A model generated the notes under the pieces. The model was given only the letters and a program-made list of their open reading frames with translations. It was not told where the DNA came from and did not search any database. The position numbers and the translations under genes were made by a program. From assembly GCA_017454075.1 (NCBI GenBank), contig JAFTDQ010000057.1:1-56853 (forward strand): a stretch of 56,853 nucleotides of DNA, in the 5' to 3' direction. Of this stretch, positions 40,845 to 50,272 are shown one piece after another; the stretch's first letter is position 1, and each line of letters begins with the position of its first letter. This stretch comes from Clostridia bacterium. Its GTDB lineage: Bacteria; Bacillota_A; Clostridia; Oscillospirales; CAG-272.

Positions 40845-41693
40845 TCAGCCGAGAACAGTTTTTACAAGATCCCAGTCATCTGTAAGGATCTCGACCTTTG
40901 TAAGCTTGAATCTGTCAAACGATTCCACGTCGCGCGAACCGAGAGGATCGAAAAACAGCCTCGCCTTGCCGCCCTCTTCAAGCTCATATCCCACAATGAG
41001 TCTGCCTGATCCGATTATTTTCCCAGAACAACCGATTTGCTCAAACACTTCGGATTCTATAGTTTCTGCCTTGAGTTCATAAAGAACGTCACTATTTATA
41101 AGCGGGAAATCTTCGGAGTATGTTCCGTCGAAAACAAATGTGATGTTGTTCCCGCTTACGTCATCAGCTTCTGACGATGTATCTTCCGAAAAACCGAACT
41201 GCTGTGCATCGGGATACTCCATTTCGTAGATTACAACGCAGTTTCCTTCACTGTGCTTTTTCGAGATCATTCTTATCTCATCAGACAGATAGGGGGCATC
41301 GACAATCAGACTGGACCCGTCGGAGACATTCCAGATTCTTTTACATACGTTAAGATTGGTTTCGATGCAGTAGTCGAATTCATGCGGGAGACCAAGGATT
41401 TCAACCATTCCGGCAACGCTGGTTATCTTTCCGATTTTTGAAGAATCGACGTCATCTGCATCTACCGGTTTGGCGTCGGGATTGCACAATCCCGTTTTTT
41501 CCGCATATTCGGCAAGTTTTGCTGTTTTTTCCGCATCGTCCTCGATGCCAAGAATCGAAAGAAATGTGTCCGATATTGTCTCATCGTCTGTGCCGGATGA
41601 CGGGATTATCGATGGATTTGCCATACAGGATGATGTTACCGATAGTGTCAGCAGGATTACAACAGTGACAATAAAGAGATAACTTTTTTTCAT
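40845..41693 (-). CDS. Lipoprotein of unknown function
   Basis: The 282-aa product has signal MKKSYLFIVTVVILLTLSVT and the lipobox Cys within SVTSSCMANPS. The mature part contains ITSVAGMVEILGLPHEFDYC and a long polar middle; no family is recognised. It begins 22 bp after the stop of the Big2-RICIN protein, with GGGAGGAGA as RBS, so both share one transcript ended by the terminator at 40792-40824. A role related to that protein (partner or immunity-type companion) is possible but not shown. Confidence 0.8.
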   Translation of the reverse strand: MKKSYLFIVTVVILLTLSVTSSCMANPSIIPSSGTDDETISDTFLSILGIEDDAEKTAKLAEYAEKTGLCNPDAKPVDADDVDSSKIGKITSVAGMVEILGLPHEFDYCIETNLNVCKRIWNVSDGSSLIVDAPYLSDEIRMISKKHSEGNCVVIYEMEYPDAQQFGFSEDTSSEADDVSGNNITFVFDGTYSEDFPLINSDVLYELKAETIESEVFEQIGCSGKIIGSGRLIVGYELEEGGKARLFFDPLGSRDVESFDRFKLTKVEILTDDWDLVKTVLG

Positions 41694-41715
41694 ATCATTC
41701 TCCTCCCAAATAAAT

Positions 41716-43224
41716 TCATCTGCACGACCTAAAAATATTCAAATTGAATAATTTGTTTGACTTGACCAAACTCCCATTTGAATTAAGAAGCAACCCAAAC
41801 GGATGGTAGTTATAATATGATCCCATGTAATAGTAGGTGGGATTGGTAACAGTAGTATATTCTCCATTCCAAGGCGTCACATAATAATACCCAAGAAACT
41901 CTGTATAGTTGTAATTTCCGTAGTTTCTGTCTGCCAATTCGGGATCAATAATTTGTTTTTGAGAATTATCCAGCCTAGTGACCTCTGTCAATCCCCTCTT
42001 ATGTGACCATAATCCATCCGCATCCTGCCTATACCAATGGTAATCTTTATAGGTCGAATTTGGAGATGTTGCAAATAACGCAATCTTGTACGTGCCGGAG
42101 GGACAAACGTCATATTTGTCGTTTATGCGTCCGAACAGATTATTCGTACTAAAAATATAGTTCCGTTTTGCAAAATCCTGAGCAATTCCGTCATATATTG
42201 CACTCTCATCATTTACAGAAAACGAATAACTTGAGCTATAGTACTCCCCCATCTGCTGCTTAACCCATATGCTATTCCCACCGGGGTAAATCTGGTTGTT
42301 AATTGCGTAAGCAAAACAATTGCAAGACAGCTCAACTTCGTCTCTTGTCCAACTTGTCAAACTAGAAGAATAATTCAATTCACTACCTGAAAGCGGCAGC
42401 ATCCGGATGGGAATCCATTCATCTTTGTAATTTGTATTTGCGGTATACGTCGCCGTGTTCAAGTCATAGCCGTTTGAAGCTCCCGGAGAGTTGAGGACCA
42501 CAAGAGACGAAGCGGATGAAGCTGGAACGAACGCATAGTTGCCCGCTGCCGTTCTCATAAGTGCCCACTTTGAACCGCTGACTATTGAGCTGTTTTGCGT
42601 TATTGTAGCTCCGGCTGTCGGCGAACTTCCGGTCACACGCATGTACTTGGAAGAATAATTCGATTTCACGCGATAATAGCCGTCGGTCCCCAGCGTCATC
42701 GTCCATTTCCGCTGTGCAGCACCGGTCAGTTCCCACAGCTGCATTTTTGCGCCGTTTGAGCTGCTCGGTCCTTCAACATCGATGTACTGGTCGACCGAAA
42801 GATTTTGCGCCGATCGAATAAAATATGTTCCGTTGGCAACGATCCCGTTTGATGAAACCGTAACCTGACACTGTGCCGCGTTAATCCCCGGTTCGAGACT
42901 GTCGACCATAGCGGTGATATACGTCGTTCCGGCTGATACACCGACTACAAGCCCGTATTGCGTTACCGTTGCAATTGAACTGTTCTGAGTTGACCAGCTG
43001 ACCGCCCCGCTTACCTGAGGCAGTGCAGTTAACTGAAACGCCTGACCGCGATCAATTGAGATGCTTGTCGGGCTCATATACATGTTGATGACAGGCCCCC
43101 GCTCTTCTTCAGGCAAAGCCTGCTCGGCGGATGATGGCAGGATTAGCACCGGGATCGTCAACTGAGACAGAGCAAGCAATAAAGCAAGCAGAACAGACGC
43201 TATTTTTTTGTTTGTGTGTTTCAT
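41716..43224 (-). CDS. Secreted Big2-RICIN protein with a possible cysteine-peptidase-like C-terminus
   Basis: This 502-aa secreted protein has a signal peptide to about residue 34, a bacterial Ig-like (Big_2) domain at about 45-125 (ITAMVDSLEPGINAAQCQVT), a ricin-type lectin domain at about 130-275 (GYYRVKSNYSSKYMRV, MQLWEL, WIPIRML), and a C-terminal domain to 502. That last part contains SCNCFAYAINNQIYPGGN with Cys303, DYHWYRQDADGLWSHK with His396, and QIIDPEL with Asp427, the order of a papain/NlpC-like triad. From memory, similar domains with 'DYHWYRQ...GLWSHK' and 'GYYYVTP' are found in other clostridial secreted proteins. Peptidase activity is a hypothesis. It carries its own promoter. 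Confidence 0.88.
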   Translation of the reverse strand: MKHTNKKIASVLLALLLALSQLTIPVLILPSSAEQALPEEERGPVINMYMSPTSISIDRGQAFQLTALPQVSGAVSWSTQNSSIATVTQYGLVVGVSAGTTYITAMVDSLEPGINAAQCQVTVSSNGIVANGTYFIRSAQNLSVDQYIDVEGPSSSNGAKMQLWELTGAAQRKWTMTLGTDGYYRVKSNYSSKYMRVTGSSPTAGATITQNSSIVSGSKWALMRTAAGNYAFVPASSASSLVVLNSPGASNGYDLNTATYTANTNYKDEWIPIRMLPLSGSELNYSSSLTSWTRDEVELSCNCFAYAINNQIYPGGNSIWVKQQMGEYYSSSYSFSVNDESAIYDGIAQDFAKRNYIFSTNNLFGRINDKYDVCPSGTYKIALFATSPNSTYKDYHWYRQDADGLWSHKRGLTEVTRLDNSQKQIIDPELADRNYGNYNYTEFLGYYYVTPWNGEYTTVTNPTYYYMGSYYNYHPFGLLLNSNGSLVKSNKLFNLNIFRSCR

Positions 43225-43281
43225 GATTTACCTCCTGTCAGTACGTTGTTTTTAGGACGAGTTGTAGACATCCATGTCAAT

Positions 43282-43310
43282 ATTATATTATTCTTCCGCC
43301 AAAATGTCAA
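43282..43310 (-). promoter_or_regulatory. Sigma-A promoter of the Big2-RICIN operon
   Basis: TTGACA (43310-43305), 17 nt, TATAAT (43287-43282) on the minus strand; the RBS CAGGAGG lies 5 nt before the ATG. Confidence 0.85.
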
Positions 43311-43354
43311 TACTTTTAACCGTCAATACTTTTTAAAAAAATAATAAGCAAAAC

Positions 43355-43383
43355 TTGCTTTTAACGAACACGGATGATATAAT
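43355..43383 (+). promoter_or_regulatory. Sigma-A promoter of the nucleoside kinase gene
   Basis: TTGCTT at 43355-43360 and TATAAT at 43378-43383, spacer 17 nt. Confidence 0.75.
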
Positions 43384-43415
43384 AACATCGAAAGTCATTT
43401 TTCGGAGGTCACCTG

Positions 43416-45074
43416 ATGGGTCTCATTTACAGGGGAAAGCCGCTTGAGGCAGAAAGCGGACAGACGTTTCTCTCGCTCTCGGAAAAATATCAGAGCGAAT
43501 ACGACGCACGGATCATCCTTGCGCAGGTCGGACAGAAGATTACCGAACTTAACAAACCGGTCGCAGAGTATCCCGACGGGGAACTTTTATTCATCACGAC
43601 GGCTGACCGCGACGGACACAAAACGTACGAGCGCGGAGCGACGATGATGTTCCTCAGGGCGATGGCGCACGTTTACGGCAAAAGGATAAAAACGCTGAAG
43701 CTCGAATACACCGTCGGCGACTCGCTTTATTTCAGCGCGTCGCTGAAGGACGGGGACGTCACTCCGGCGGGGATTTCCGACGTCCTGAAAGCCATGGAGA
43801 GATACTGCCGGGACGACGAAAAGTTCGTCAAAAGCAAGGAGCCGACGGACGAGGTCGTCGCGGTCTTCCGACGCCACGGGATGAAGGACAAGGAGCGGCT
43901 TTTCCACTACCGCCGTTCGTCCACGACGAACGTTTACAGATTCGGGAACTACGTGGATTATTATTACGGATATATGCCCCCGTCGGCGGGATACGTCCCG
44001 GTATTCGATCTTAAACTCACCGAGGGCGGCGTGCTGCTCGTTCTTCCGAACAAATCAGCGCCGGATAAGCCCGGAAATCCCTACGTCCCGCCGAAGCTGT
44101 TTTCCACAATGCGGCAGTCGAACGCGTGGGGTGAAAACATCGGCGTCCCGACCGTCGCCGCCCTGAACGACGCAATCGCGCGGGGGGAGGGAAGGGACAT
44201 CATCCTCGCCTCGGAAGCGTATCACGAACATATGATAGGCGAGATCGCCCGGAGGATAAAGGACGAAAACCGCAGGATCGTCATGGTCGCCGGGCCGTCC
44301 TCATCCGGCAAAACGTCGTTTTCGCACCGTCTGTCGATACAGCTCGGCAACGTCGGGCTGAAAGCTCATCCCGTCGCGCTGGACGACTATTACGTGGAGC
44401 GGTCCCTGACTCCGAAGGACGAGAACGGGGAGTATGATTTCGAGTGTCTCGAGGCGCTCAACACCGATCTTTTCAACGAGCAGATGAAAAAACTGCTGTC
44501 CGGGGAGAAGGTGGTACTGCCGAGCTTCAATTTCAGGACGGGTATACCCGAGTTCGGCGGAAAGCCGTTCGGCATCGGAAAGGACGACGTCCTCGTCATC
44601 GAGGGGATCCACGGACTGAACGAAAAGCTCTCCTACGCGATCGATCCGGGAGACAAGTTCAAAATATACATAAGCGCGGTGACGGCGCTCAACGTCGACG
44701 AACACAACCGCATCCCGACGACGGACAACAGGGAGATCCGGCGTATGGTGAGGGACGCGCGCACACGCGGTTTTTCCGCTACCGATACCATTTCAAGGTG
44801 GCAGTCGGTGAGGCGCGGCGAGGAGCGGCACATTTTCCCGTTCCAGGAGGACGCCGACGTGATGTTCAACTCCGCCTCGCTTTATGAGCTCGCCGTTCTC
44901 AAGACCTTTGCCGAGCCGCTGCTGTTCTCGATCCCGAAGGACGCGCCTGAATATCCCGAAGCGAAACGGCTCCTCAAGTTCCTCGAGTATTTCCTCGGCC
45001 TTTCCTGCGAGGACGTTCCGAGGAACAGCATAGTCCGCGAGTTCATCGGCGGGAGCGTTTTCCCGGTGGGATAA
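43416..45074 (+). CDS. TGS-domain nucleoside (uridine-like) kinase
   Basis: This 552-aa cytosolic enzyme has a TGS-like N-terminus and a ThrRS-like accessory domain (RGATMMFLRAMAHVYGKRI), then a P-loop kinase of the uridine kinase/phosphoribulokinase family with GPSSSGKT at 293-300, VALDDYYVE and VIEGIHGLNE. The family is annotated nucleoside kinase in Clostridia and Thermotoga and should phosphorylate uridine, cytidine or a related nucleoside. Length is normal. GGAGG precedes ATG 43416. It is monocistronic, with a strong terminator downstream. Confidence 0.93.
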   Translation: MGLIYRGKPLEAESGQTFLSLSEKYQSEYDARIILAQVGQKITELNKPVAEYPDGELLFITTADRDGHKTYERGATMMFLRAMAHVYGKRIKTLKLEYTVGDSLYFSASLKDGDVTPAGISDVLKAMERYCRDDEKFVKSKEPTDEVVAVFRRHGMKDKERLFHYRRSSTTNVYRFGNYVDYYYGYMPPSAGYVPVFDLKLTEGGVLLVLPNKSAPDKPGNPYVPPKLFSTMRQSNAWGENIGVPTVAALNDAIARGEGRDIILASEAYHEHMIGEIARRIKDENRRIVMVAGPSSSGKTSFSHRLSIQLGNVGLKAHPVALDDYYVERSLTPKDENGEYDFECLEALNTDLFNEQMKKLLSGEKVVLPSFNFRTGIPEFGGKPFGIGKDDVLVIEGIHGLNEKLSYAIDPGDKFKIYISAVTALNVDEHNRIPTTDNREIRRMVRDARTRGFSATDTISRWQSVRRGEERHIFPFQEDADVMFNSASLYELAVLKTFAEPLLFSIPKDAPEYPEAKRLLKFLEYFLGLSCEDVPRNSIVREFIGGSVFPVG

Positions 45075-45086
45075 GGATATTAAATG

Positions 45087-45122
45087 CCCGGGAAGGTACA
45101 GTTTTGTGCCTTCCCGGGTTTT
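45087..45122. terminator. Terminator between the kinase and the GxGYxYP gene
   Basis: CCCGGGAAGGTAC and GTGCCTTCCCGGG pair around a TTTT-containing loop, followed by TTTTC. Confidence 0.9.
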
Positions 45123-45163
45123 CTGTCGGATATTCAGTCCGGGCTTTCCTTTTGTTCAGTGAG

Positions 45164-48001
45164 TCAGCCCGCCTTGATCCCCTGTCCCGACTGGATGACG
45201 AGGTCGAACAGCGTATAGGGATCGACGTATTCGTATTTATAGCCGTCGTTTTTTGCGTTGAGGTACGCGACGTATTCCTGCATTTTCGAGGTGATATCTC
45301 CGGCGGTCCAGAGTATCGCGCGGTATGCGCAGAAATTGTTTCCCGTGTTTGTGAGCGTATTGTACATGTCCTCAAAACTCGTGTTCCCGTACGGAGGGGC
45401 GTAGATGTCCATCGACAGCGGGACGTAGGGCGTTCCGCCGTATATCGTCAGTCCCTCGTTGTGGGAAAACGAGCCGGTCGGGAACATTTCGTTGTACATA
45501 TTCCGGACGGCGGCGGTTATCTGCATGCCGCCGTTGAGGAGGAAGCCGCAGGTATCGATGTCAAAGAGCTTCATATACGGCTTGTTGTATCTCACCCAGG
45601 CGGCGGCGCCGCTGGCCCTGCCTTCGCGCAGGTCGCTGCGCACGAGCGCCGACGGGTTCGCGTATCCCGCGCCGGAGTCGCCCGTGACGATATAGTCCTT
45701 GTCCGTCATGGTCTCGTAAATATAGTCGAACACCATCGGGATCCGGTCCGCGAGATTGGGGTTGAAGCCCCACATGATCGGCACGGTGCCGCGCGCCGGG
45801 TCGTCCCATATCCTCGGGATATGGTTTTTCAGCCACGCGGAGGAGTCGTAGTCGCCCATATAGACCGTGAAATACTTCGTTCCGGGGTCGAACAGCTTTC
45901 CGGGCTGCTGAAGCGTATGATTGTTTTCGAATACCTTTTTCGAGAGCTTGTACTGAGTATAGACCGAGCCGTTCGTCATATAGCAGGGATGGGCGGCGTC
46001 GGCCTCCATCGCGCAGTTGTAGGTAGTTATGAGCTCGGCGAACTTCCATTCAAGGGCGACCTCGCCCGTCTTTCCGAGCTTGTGGAAGACCGTGTATTTC
46101 ATCCACCACATGGGGAATCCGAGACACTGAACGATCTCCCCTCCGGAGCGCTCGTATATTCTCCTGAGGATCCTTTTCGCCGTTGCGAGATCTGTCCCCG
46201 TCGGCTGGTTAGGGTCGTCGCACGGACGCTCGTCCCCGACGACCGAAAGGTCGAAGAAGAAACAGCGGTTCATGATCAGATAATCGTGATTGAGTATCTG
46301 GTTCATCTCGGGATCGGGATTTCCGTAAGTTTTGTATATTTTGTTCGACGGGATAGTCGACGCGCCGTCAAGCACGTAGGCGATCATCCTGTCGGAACAG
46401 CAGTCCATGTATCTGTCGAGCGCCCAGACGTAAGCGTCGCACTTTGTCGAGGCTGTCGACGAGAGCCCGGTCCCGTCTATTTTTTTGCCTCTGCCGGCGT
46501 CGGTGAACCTCCCGACGAGATTTTCTCTGACTTCTATCCCCTCCGAGACGAGGAAACTGTAAAGCGTCCCCGCCGCAGGATCGTATTTCACGGGCAGGAA
46601 GTGTTCGACCGAGCAGATCGTGGCCGCGACGTTAGCCGTTGACGGCACCTCCGTGTCCCAGAGAACGAGCCCGTATCCGGCGGCCTCGGATTTTATAAGC
46701 TGCCAGAACTCGCCGAATGTTTTTATCTCGGTCTCGGAAGCTCCGCTGAGCATTTTTCCCGACCGCTTCAGATAATTCAGCCAGTAAGTGTCCGAATCGT
46801 CGTGAAGAAGATAATAAAACGTGTTCGTTTCCGGGGCGCGGGAGTTGAGAAGCCCCTGAAGACTTACGACGAGCCGCGCCGCGTCGTTCGGGTCGTATCC
46901 CGAGCTGAGATACACTTCGCGGCGTATTTTAACGAGCCGCAGCGGGGGCAGGGACGGGCTTTCGCCCCCGGTAACCGTTACGGCGAACACCCCGAAAATC
47001 CCCGAGCCGTCGGTCGCGGTTGCCCTGACCGTCGCCGTCCCGGCTTTTTTCCCCGTGACCGTTCCCGAATCGCTCACCGAGACGTATTCGGAACCGGACG
47101 AGACCGACCACGCGACGGTCTTTGCCGAGGCGTCGGAGGGGCTGACCTCCGCGCTCAGCGAAAGGGTCTTGCCCGCCTCGACCGTTTTTGATTTTGCCGA
47201 GATCTTCACGCCCGTCGCTCTCACGAACACGACGTCGATCGCGAGAGTCCCGAAGACGCCGGGATCTCCGGCGGCGGACGCTTTGATGACCGCCGTCCCC
47301 TGCGAAAGCCCGGTCAGAAGTCCGCTTTCCGAAACGCCCGCGAAATCTCCGCCCTCTTCGACCGACCATATAACGTCGTTTTCGGGCGTTCCTTTGTCAA
47401 ACTTGTAAGAAATCTGCATCGTTCCTCCGACGGAGAGCGTTTTCGACGGCGCGGAAAGGGTGATCTCCTCGGCGTTCGCCACTCTCAGGGTGATCTCGGC
47501 GTATATTCCCGGGCCGTCGGTCGCCTCGGCGCGGATCACGGAAACGCCCGCCGCCTTGCCGGTAACGAGACCGTCCTGCGTGATCGACGCGTATTTGCTT
47601 CCCGATGAAACGGACCATTTTACGCCGGTTTCCGTGCTGCCCTCCGGGAGCACCGTCGCCGTGAGCCGAAGCTTTTCCCCGACTCTGATTTTTTCCGGGG
47701 CGGACGTGATTTCGATCGACGGGACCGGCGCGGAGCTTTCTTCGGAGACCGATTCTGAGGTCGGAAAATCAGTCGTCGGCAATTCCGTGTCGCTTTCTTC
47801 CGTCTCCGGCTCGTCCGACGACGCGGCGTCGTACGTTGTTACGGCGGGAGGCGCCGTGTCCGGCGGTTCCGGGGAAACCGACGTTTCAGGGACACCGGAC
47901 GTCACGTCGTCCGTGATCTTCCCGGGTCCGGTCTCCGGCAGGCACGACACGGCAGAGAGGCAGATAATAACGGCTATAACAAGCGATAACGTCTTTTTCA
48001 T
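45164..48001 (-). CDS. Big2-GxGYxYP putative glycoside hydrolase lipoprotein
   Basis: This 945-aa surface lipoprotein has signal KKTLSLVIAVIICLSAVS and the lipobox Cys, a Ser/Thr/Glu linker, three Big_2 Ig-like domains at about 80-335 (each with a 'VTGKAAG.(A/S)' strand pair), and the large domain at about 340-945. That domain ends in the family's naming motif, here GDSGAGYANPSALV (GxGYxxP), and contains VYLSSGYDPNDAARLV at its start. It is assigned to the GxGYxYP putative glycoside-hydrolase family. Substrate unknown. It lies 48 bp after the aldo/keto reductase gene with its own GGAGGG and probably shares its transcript. Confidence 0.9.
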   Translation of the reverse strand: MKKTLSLVIAVIICLSAVSCLPETGPGKITDDVTSGVPETSVSPEPPDTAPPAVTTYDAASSDEPETEESDTELPTTDFPTSESVSEESSAPVPSIEITSAPEKIRVGEKLRLTATVLPEGSTETGVKWSVSSGSKYASITQDGLVTGKAAGVSVIRAEATDGPGIYAEITLRVANAEEITLSAPSKTLSVGGTMQISYKFDKGTPENDVIWSVEEGGDFAGVSESGLLTGLSQGTAVIKASAAGDPGVFGTLAIDVVFVRATGVKISAKSKTVEAGKTLSLSAEVSPSDASAKTVAWSVSSGSEYVSVSDSGTVTGKKAGTATVRATATDGSGIFGVFAVTVTGGESPSLPPLRLVKIRREVYLSSGYDPNDAARLVVSLQGLLNSRAPETNTFYYLLHDDSDTYWLNYLKRSGKMLSGASETEIKTFGEFWQLIKSEAAGYGLVLWDTEVPSTANVAATICSVEHFLPVKYDPAAGTLYSFLVSEGIEVRENLVGRFTDAGRGKKIDGTGLSSTASTKCDAYVWALDRYMDCCSDRMIAYVLDGASTIPSNKIYKTYGNPDPEMNQILNHDYLIMNRCFFFDLSVVGDERPCDDPNQPTGTDLATAKRILRRIYERSGGEIVQCLGFPMWWMKYTVFHKLGKTGEVALEWKFAELITTYNCAMEADAAHPCYMTNGSVYTQYKLSKKVFENNHTLQQPGKLFDPGTKYFTVYMGDYDSSAWLKNHIPRIWDDPARGTVPIMWGFNPNLADRIPMVFDYIYETMTDKDYIVTGDSGAGYANPSALVRSDLREGRASGAAAWVRYNKPYMKLFDIDTCGFLLNGGMQITAAVRNMYNEMFPTGSFSHNEGLTIYGGTPYVPLSMDIYAPPYGNTSFEDMYNTLTNTGNNFCAYRAILWTAGDITSKMQEYVAYLNAKNDGYKYEYVDPYTLFDLVIQSGQGIKAG

Positions 48002-48049
48002 AAAAACCCTCCGGGTTGAATACAGCGATTCGATAAAATCGGGCAGTCG

Positions 48050-49180
48050 TTACCTGCCGAACATTTCAGCGGCTTTTTTGAGATTGTCCGTGATAGGAAG
48101 CCGCTGGGGACACGCGTCCTCGCACTGACGGCATTCGATGCAGTCGGAGGCGGAGCTCCCGCCCGTCGCCGCCGCGTATTCCCTTCCGGCGCGTTCGATC
48201 TGCCCGTCGGCGAGCTGCGCGTTCATGGCGGCGAAAATTTCGGGTATCTTTATCCCCATGGGACATCCGTCGACGCAGTAGCGGCAGCCGGTGCAGGGTA
48301 TCGCGGCGGAGCCGCACATGATCTCCGAGGCCCGGCGGACGAGCGCGCGCTCCTCTGCGTTAAGCGGGACGAAATCCTTCATGAAGGAAATGTTGTCCTT
48401 CATCTGCGCGACGTTCGACATACCAGACAGCACCGTGATGATTCCGTCGAGCGAGGCGACGAAGCGTATCGCCCAGGAGGCGAACGAAGCGTCGGGATTA
48501 TATGAAGCGAACAGTTTTTTGACTTCCTTCGGCGGGTCGGCGAGTTTTCCTCCCTTGACCGGCTCCATGACCGTTATGGATTTCCCGTGACGGCGAGCGA
48601 CCTCATAGTTTTCGCGAGAAGCGACCGATCTGTTCTCCCAGTCGGCGTAGTTTATCTGCAGCTGGACGAAATCGGCCTCGGGATGCTCTGTCAGGAGCTT
48701 GTCGAGGAGGTCGGGTCCCGCGTGGAACGAAAAACCGAGATGCTTTATCAGCCCCTTTGCCTTCAGATCCGCGGCGTAGTTCCACAGATCGAACTTATCG
48801 TATTTTTCGTAGTTGTTGTCCATGAACGCGTGGAGCAGATAATAGTCGAAATATCCCGCGCCGGTACGCTCGAGACTCGTGTAAAACTGCTGCTTCGCCG
48901 CTTTTTCGGTCAGGGCGACCATCGCGTTGAGCTTGTCGGCGAGAGTGTAGGATTCTCTCGGATATCGGTCAACGAGGGCCTTTTTGATCGCCGCCTCGGA
49001 GCCGTTATACACAAAGGCGGTGTCAAAGTAGGTAAATCCCGCCTCGAGGAACATGTCGACCATCGTCTTTACCTGCTCGACGTCGATGATTCCGAGCGTG
49101 TTCGGCAGTCTCATGAGACCGAAGCCGAGTTTCGGGACCTCTTTTCCGAAATATCCGTCTGTCGTGGGGATTGTGTTCAT
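48050..49180 (-). CDS. Aldo/keto reductase with C-terminal ferredoxin-like [4Fe-4S] domain
   Basis: This 376-aa cytosolic oxidoreductase has the AKR barrel (KLGFGLMRLP, TYFDTAFVYNG with the catalytic Tyr, then Asp/Lys/His in YTLADKLNAM and LLHAF) and a C-terminal 4Fe-4S domain: CTGCRYCVDGCPMGI near 285-300 and CIECRQCEDACP near 345-356. This fusion is common in anaerobes and couples carbonyl or aldehyde reduction to ferredoxin-like electron flow. The substrate is unknown. ATG 49180 follows AAAGGAG; it has its own promoter. Confidence 0.92.
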   Translation of the reverse strand: MNTIPTTDGYFGKEVPKLGFGLMRLPNTLGIIDVEQVKTMVDMFLEAGFTYFDTAFVYNGSEAAIKKALVDRYPRESYTLADKLNAMVALTEKAAKQQFYTSLERTGAGYFDYYLLHAFMDNNYEKYDKFDLWNYAADLKAKGLIKHLGFSFHAGPDLLDKLLTEHPEADFVQLQINYADWENRSVASRENYEVARRHGKSITVMEPVKGGKLADPPKEVKKLFASYNPDASFASWAIRFVASLDGIITVLSGMSNVAQMKDNISFMKDFVPLNAEERALVRRASEIMCGSAAIPCTGCRYCVDGCPMGIKIPEIFAAMNAQLADGQIERAGREYAAATGGSSASDCIECRQCEDACPQRLPITDNLKKAAEMFGR

Positions 49181-49216
49181 GACGTGGCTCTCCTTTTAAC
49201 GTACTGTATCATCGGT

Positions 49217-49245
49217 ATTATACACTAAAACGGCGTATATTTCAA
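49217..49245 (-). promoter_or_regulatory. Sigma-A promoter of the aldo/keto reductase gene
   Basis: TTGAAA (49245-49240), 17 nt, TATAAT (49222-49217) on the minus strand. Confidence 0.8.
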
Positions 49246-49275
49246 CGGTTCGCCTGATAAAAAACGCCTCTGCCG

Positions 49276-49304
49276 TTGAAATAACTGCGTGATTATGGTA
49301 TAAT
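49276..49304 (+). promoter_or_regulatory. Sigma-A promoter of the forward four-gene run
   Basis: TTGAAA at 49276-49281, 17 nt, TATAAT at 49299-49304. Divergent from the promoter at 49217-49245. Confidence 0.8.
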
Positions 49305-49348
49305 TTTCCCCGATAAACCGCAAACTGCGGACGGGAAGGATGAAAAGC

Positions 49349-50272
49349 GTGAATTATACCGCAAGGACCTCGTTTCTTAAAAAAGCCCTTATATTTCTGC
49401 TCGTCTTCTCGCTCGCCCCGCAGCTCCTGTGCACCGTGCTGAGGTACGTCGGTCAATACGCCGGAAACGATCTGATTTACGAGGCGACGGACGTCGTCGT
49501 ATCGGTCGTCGGAACGGCGGCCGTCTTCGTCGGGTACGGGACCGTCATTTATCTGGTTTTCCTTTTCGGGACGGGATTTGACGGTCTGATAGTTTCGGCG
49601 GTATCACTGACCGCGTACGTCCTCTCTTTTGTGCTGATACTCATAACCGAGAGTTATACGGTAGGGCTCGTGTGTCTGTCGATAACCGCGGTCTTCAGCG
49701 GGACGGTGTTTGTCATGCTCATGAAAAAGGCGCTTCCGCACGCGATTCTCTGCGTCTTTTTCGCGGTTATGCCCTACGCCGCGGCCTTCGCGACGGTCGC
49801 GCTGACGGTCGGGGCGGATACCGGGGAGCTTCTCGGGAGCTCGGTCTACGGGCTCATGAACCTCGGTCTTGATCTTACTATGTTCGTGCTGGCGACGGAG
49901 ATCGCCCTGATATTCGCCTCACACGCCGCCCGGACGGGGAAAAACATAGTGGTCGGCGGCTCGGTCGTCGCGCACGGGCGGCCGGTACTTGCCGCAGCGC
50001 TCGTACTGACGGCGGTTTACGCGGCGGCCGCGCTTGCCGGATATATCCCGTCAACGGTCTCCGACGTCGGGGAATACGGGCCTCCCGTCACCCCCGCCGA
50101 GATATTCGAAACCGTGTTTCCGTATCTCCGTCTCGCCGTCGCCTGCTGCGTCGGATACTTTTCCGCGGCGTTTGCCGTCAACAGACTTGAAGACAAATGG
50201 TTTGAGTGCGACGACGCGGCGCGCCGCGTCGACCGCCTGAAACGGGGGAAAAATGACCTGGGAAGAACTTGA
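49349..50272 (+). CDS. Polytopic membrane protein of unknown function
   Basis: The 307-aa protein has about eight hydrophobic segments (for example KALIFLLVFSLAPQLLC and VLSFVLILITESYTVGLVCL) and ends cytoplasmic with a basic tail ([11 protein letters not shown]). I recognise no transporter motif. GTG 49349 is preferred because GGGAAGG lies 9 nt upstream; the in-frame ATG at 49340 would sit directly on that RBS. Its 3' end overlaps the uracil-DNA glycosylase gene by 20 nt, so the two are translationally coupled, though a functional link is not obvious. Confidence 0.8.
   Translation: MNYTARTSFLKKALIFLLVFSLAPQLLCTVLRYVGQYAGNDLIYEATDVVVSVVGTAAVFVGYGTVIYLVFLFGTGFDGLIVSAVSLTAYVLSFVLILITESYTVGLVCLSITAVFSGTVFVMLMKKALPHAILCVFFAVMPYAAAFATVALTVGADTGELLGSSVYGLMNLGLDLTMFVLATEIALIFASHAARTGKNIVVGGSVVAHGRPVLAAALVLTAVYAAAALAGYIPSTVSDVGEYGPPVTPAEIFETVFPYLRLAVACCVGYFSAAFAVNRLEDKWFECDDAARRVDRLKRGKNDLGRT

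Noticed and set aside
45104..46642. 512-codon plus-strand frame opposite the GxGYxYP gene
   Set aside because: Antisense shadow, begins in a terminator, no recognisable domain.
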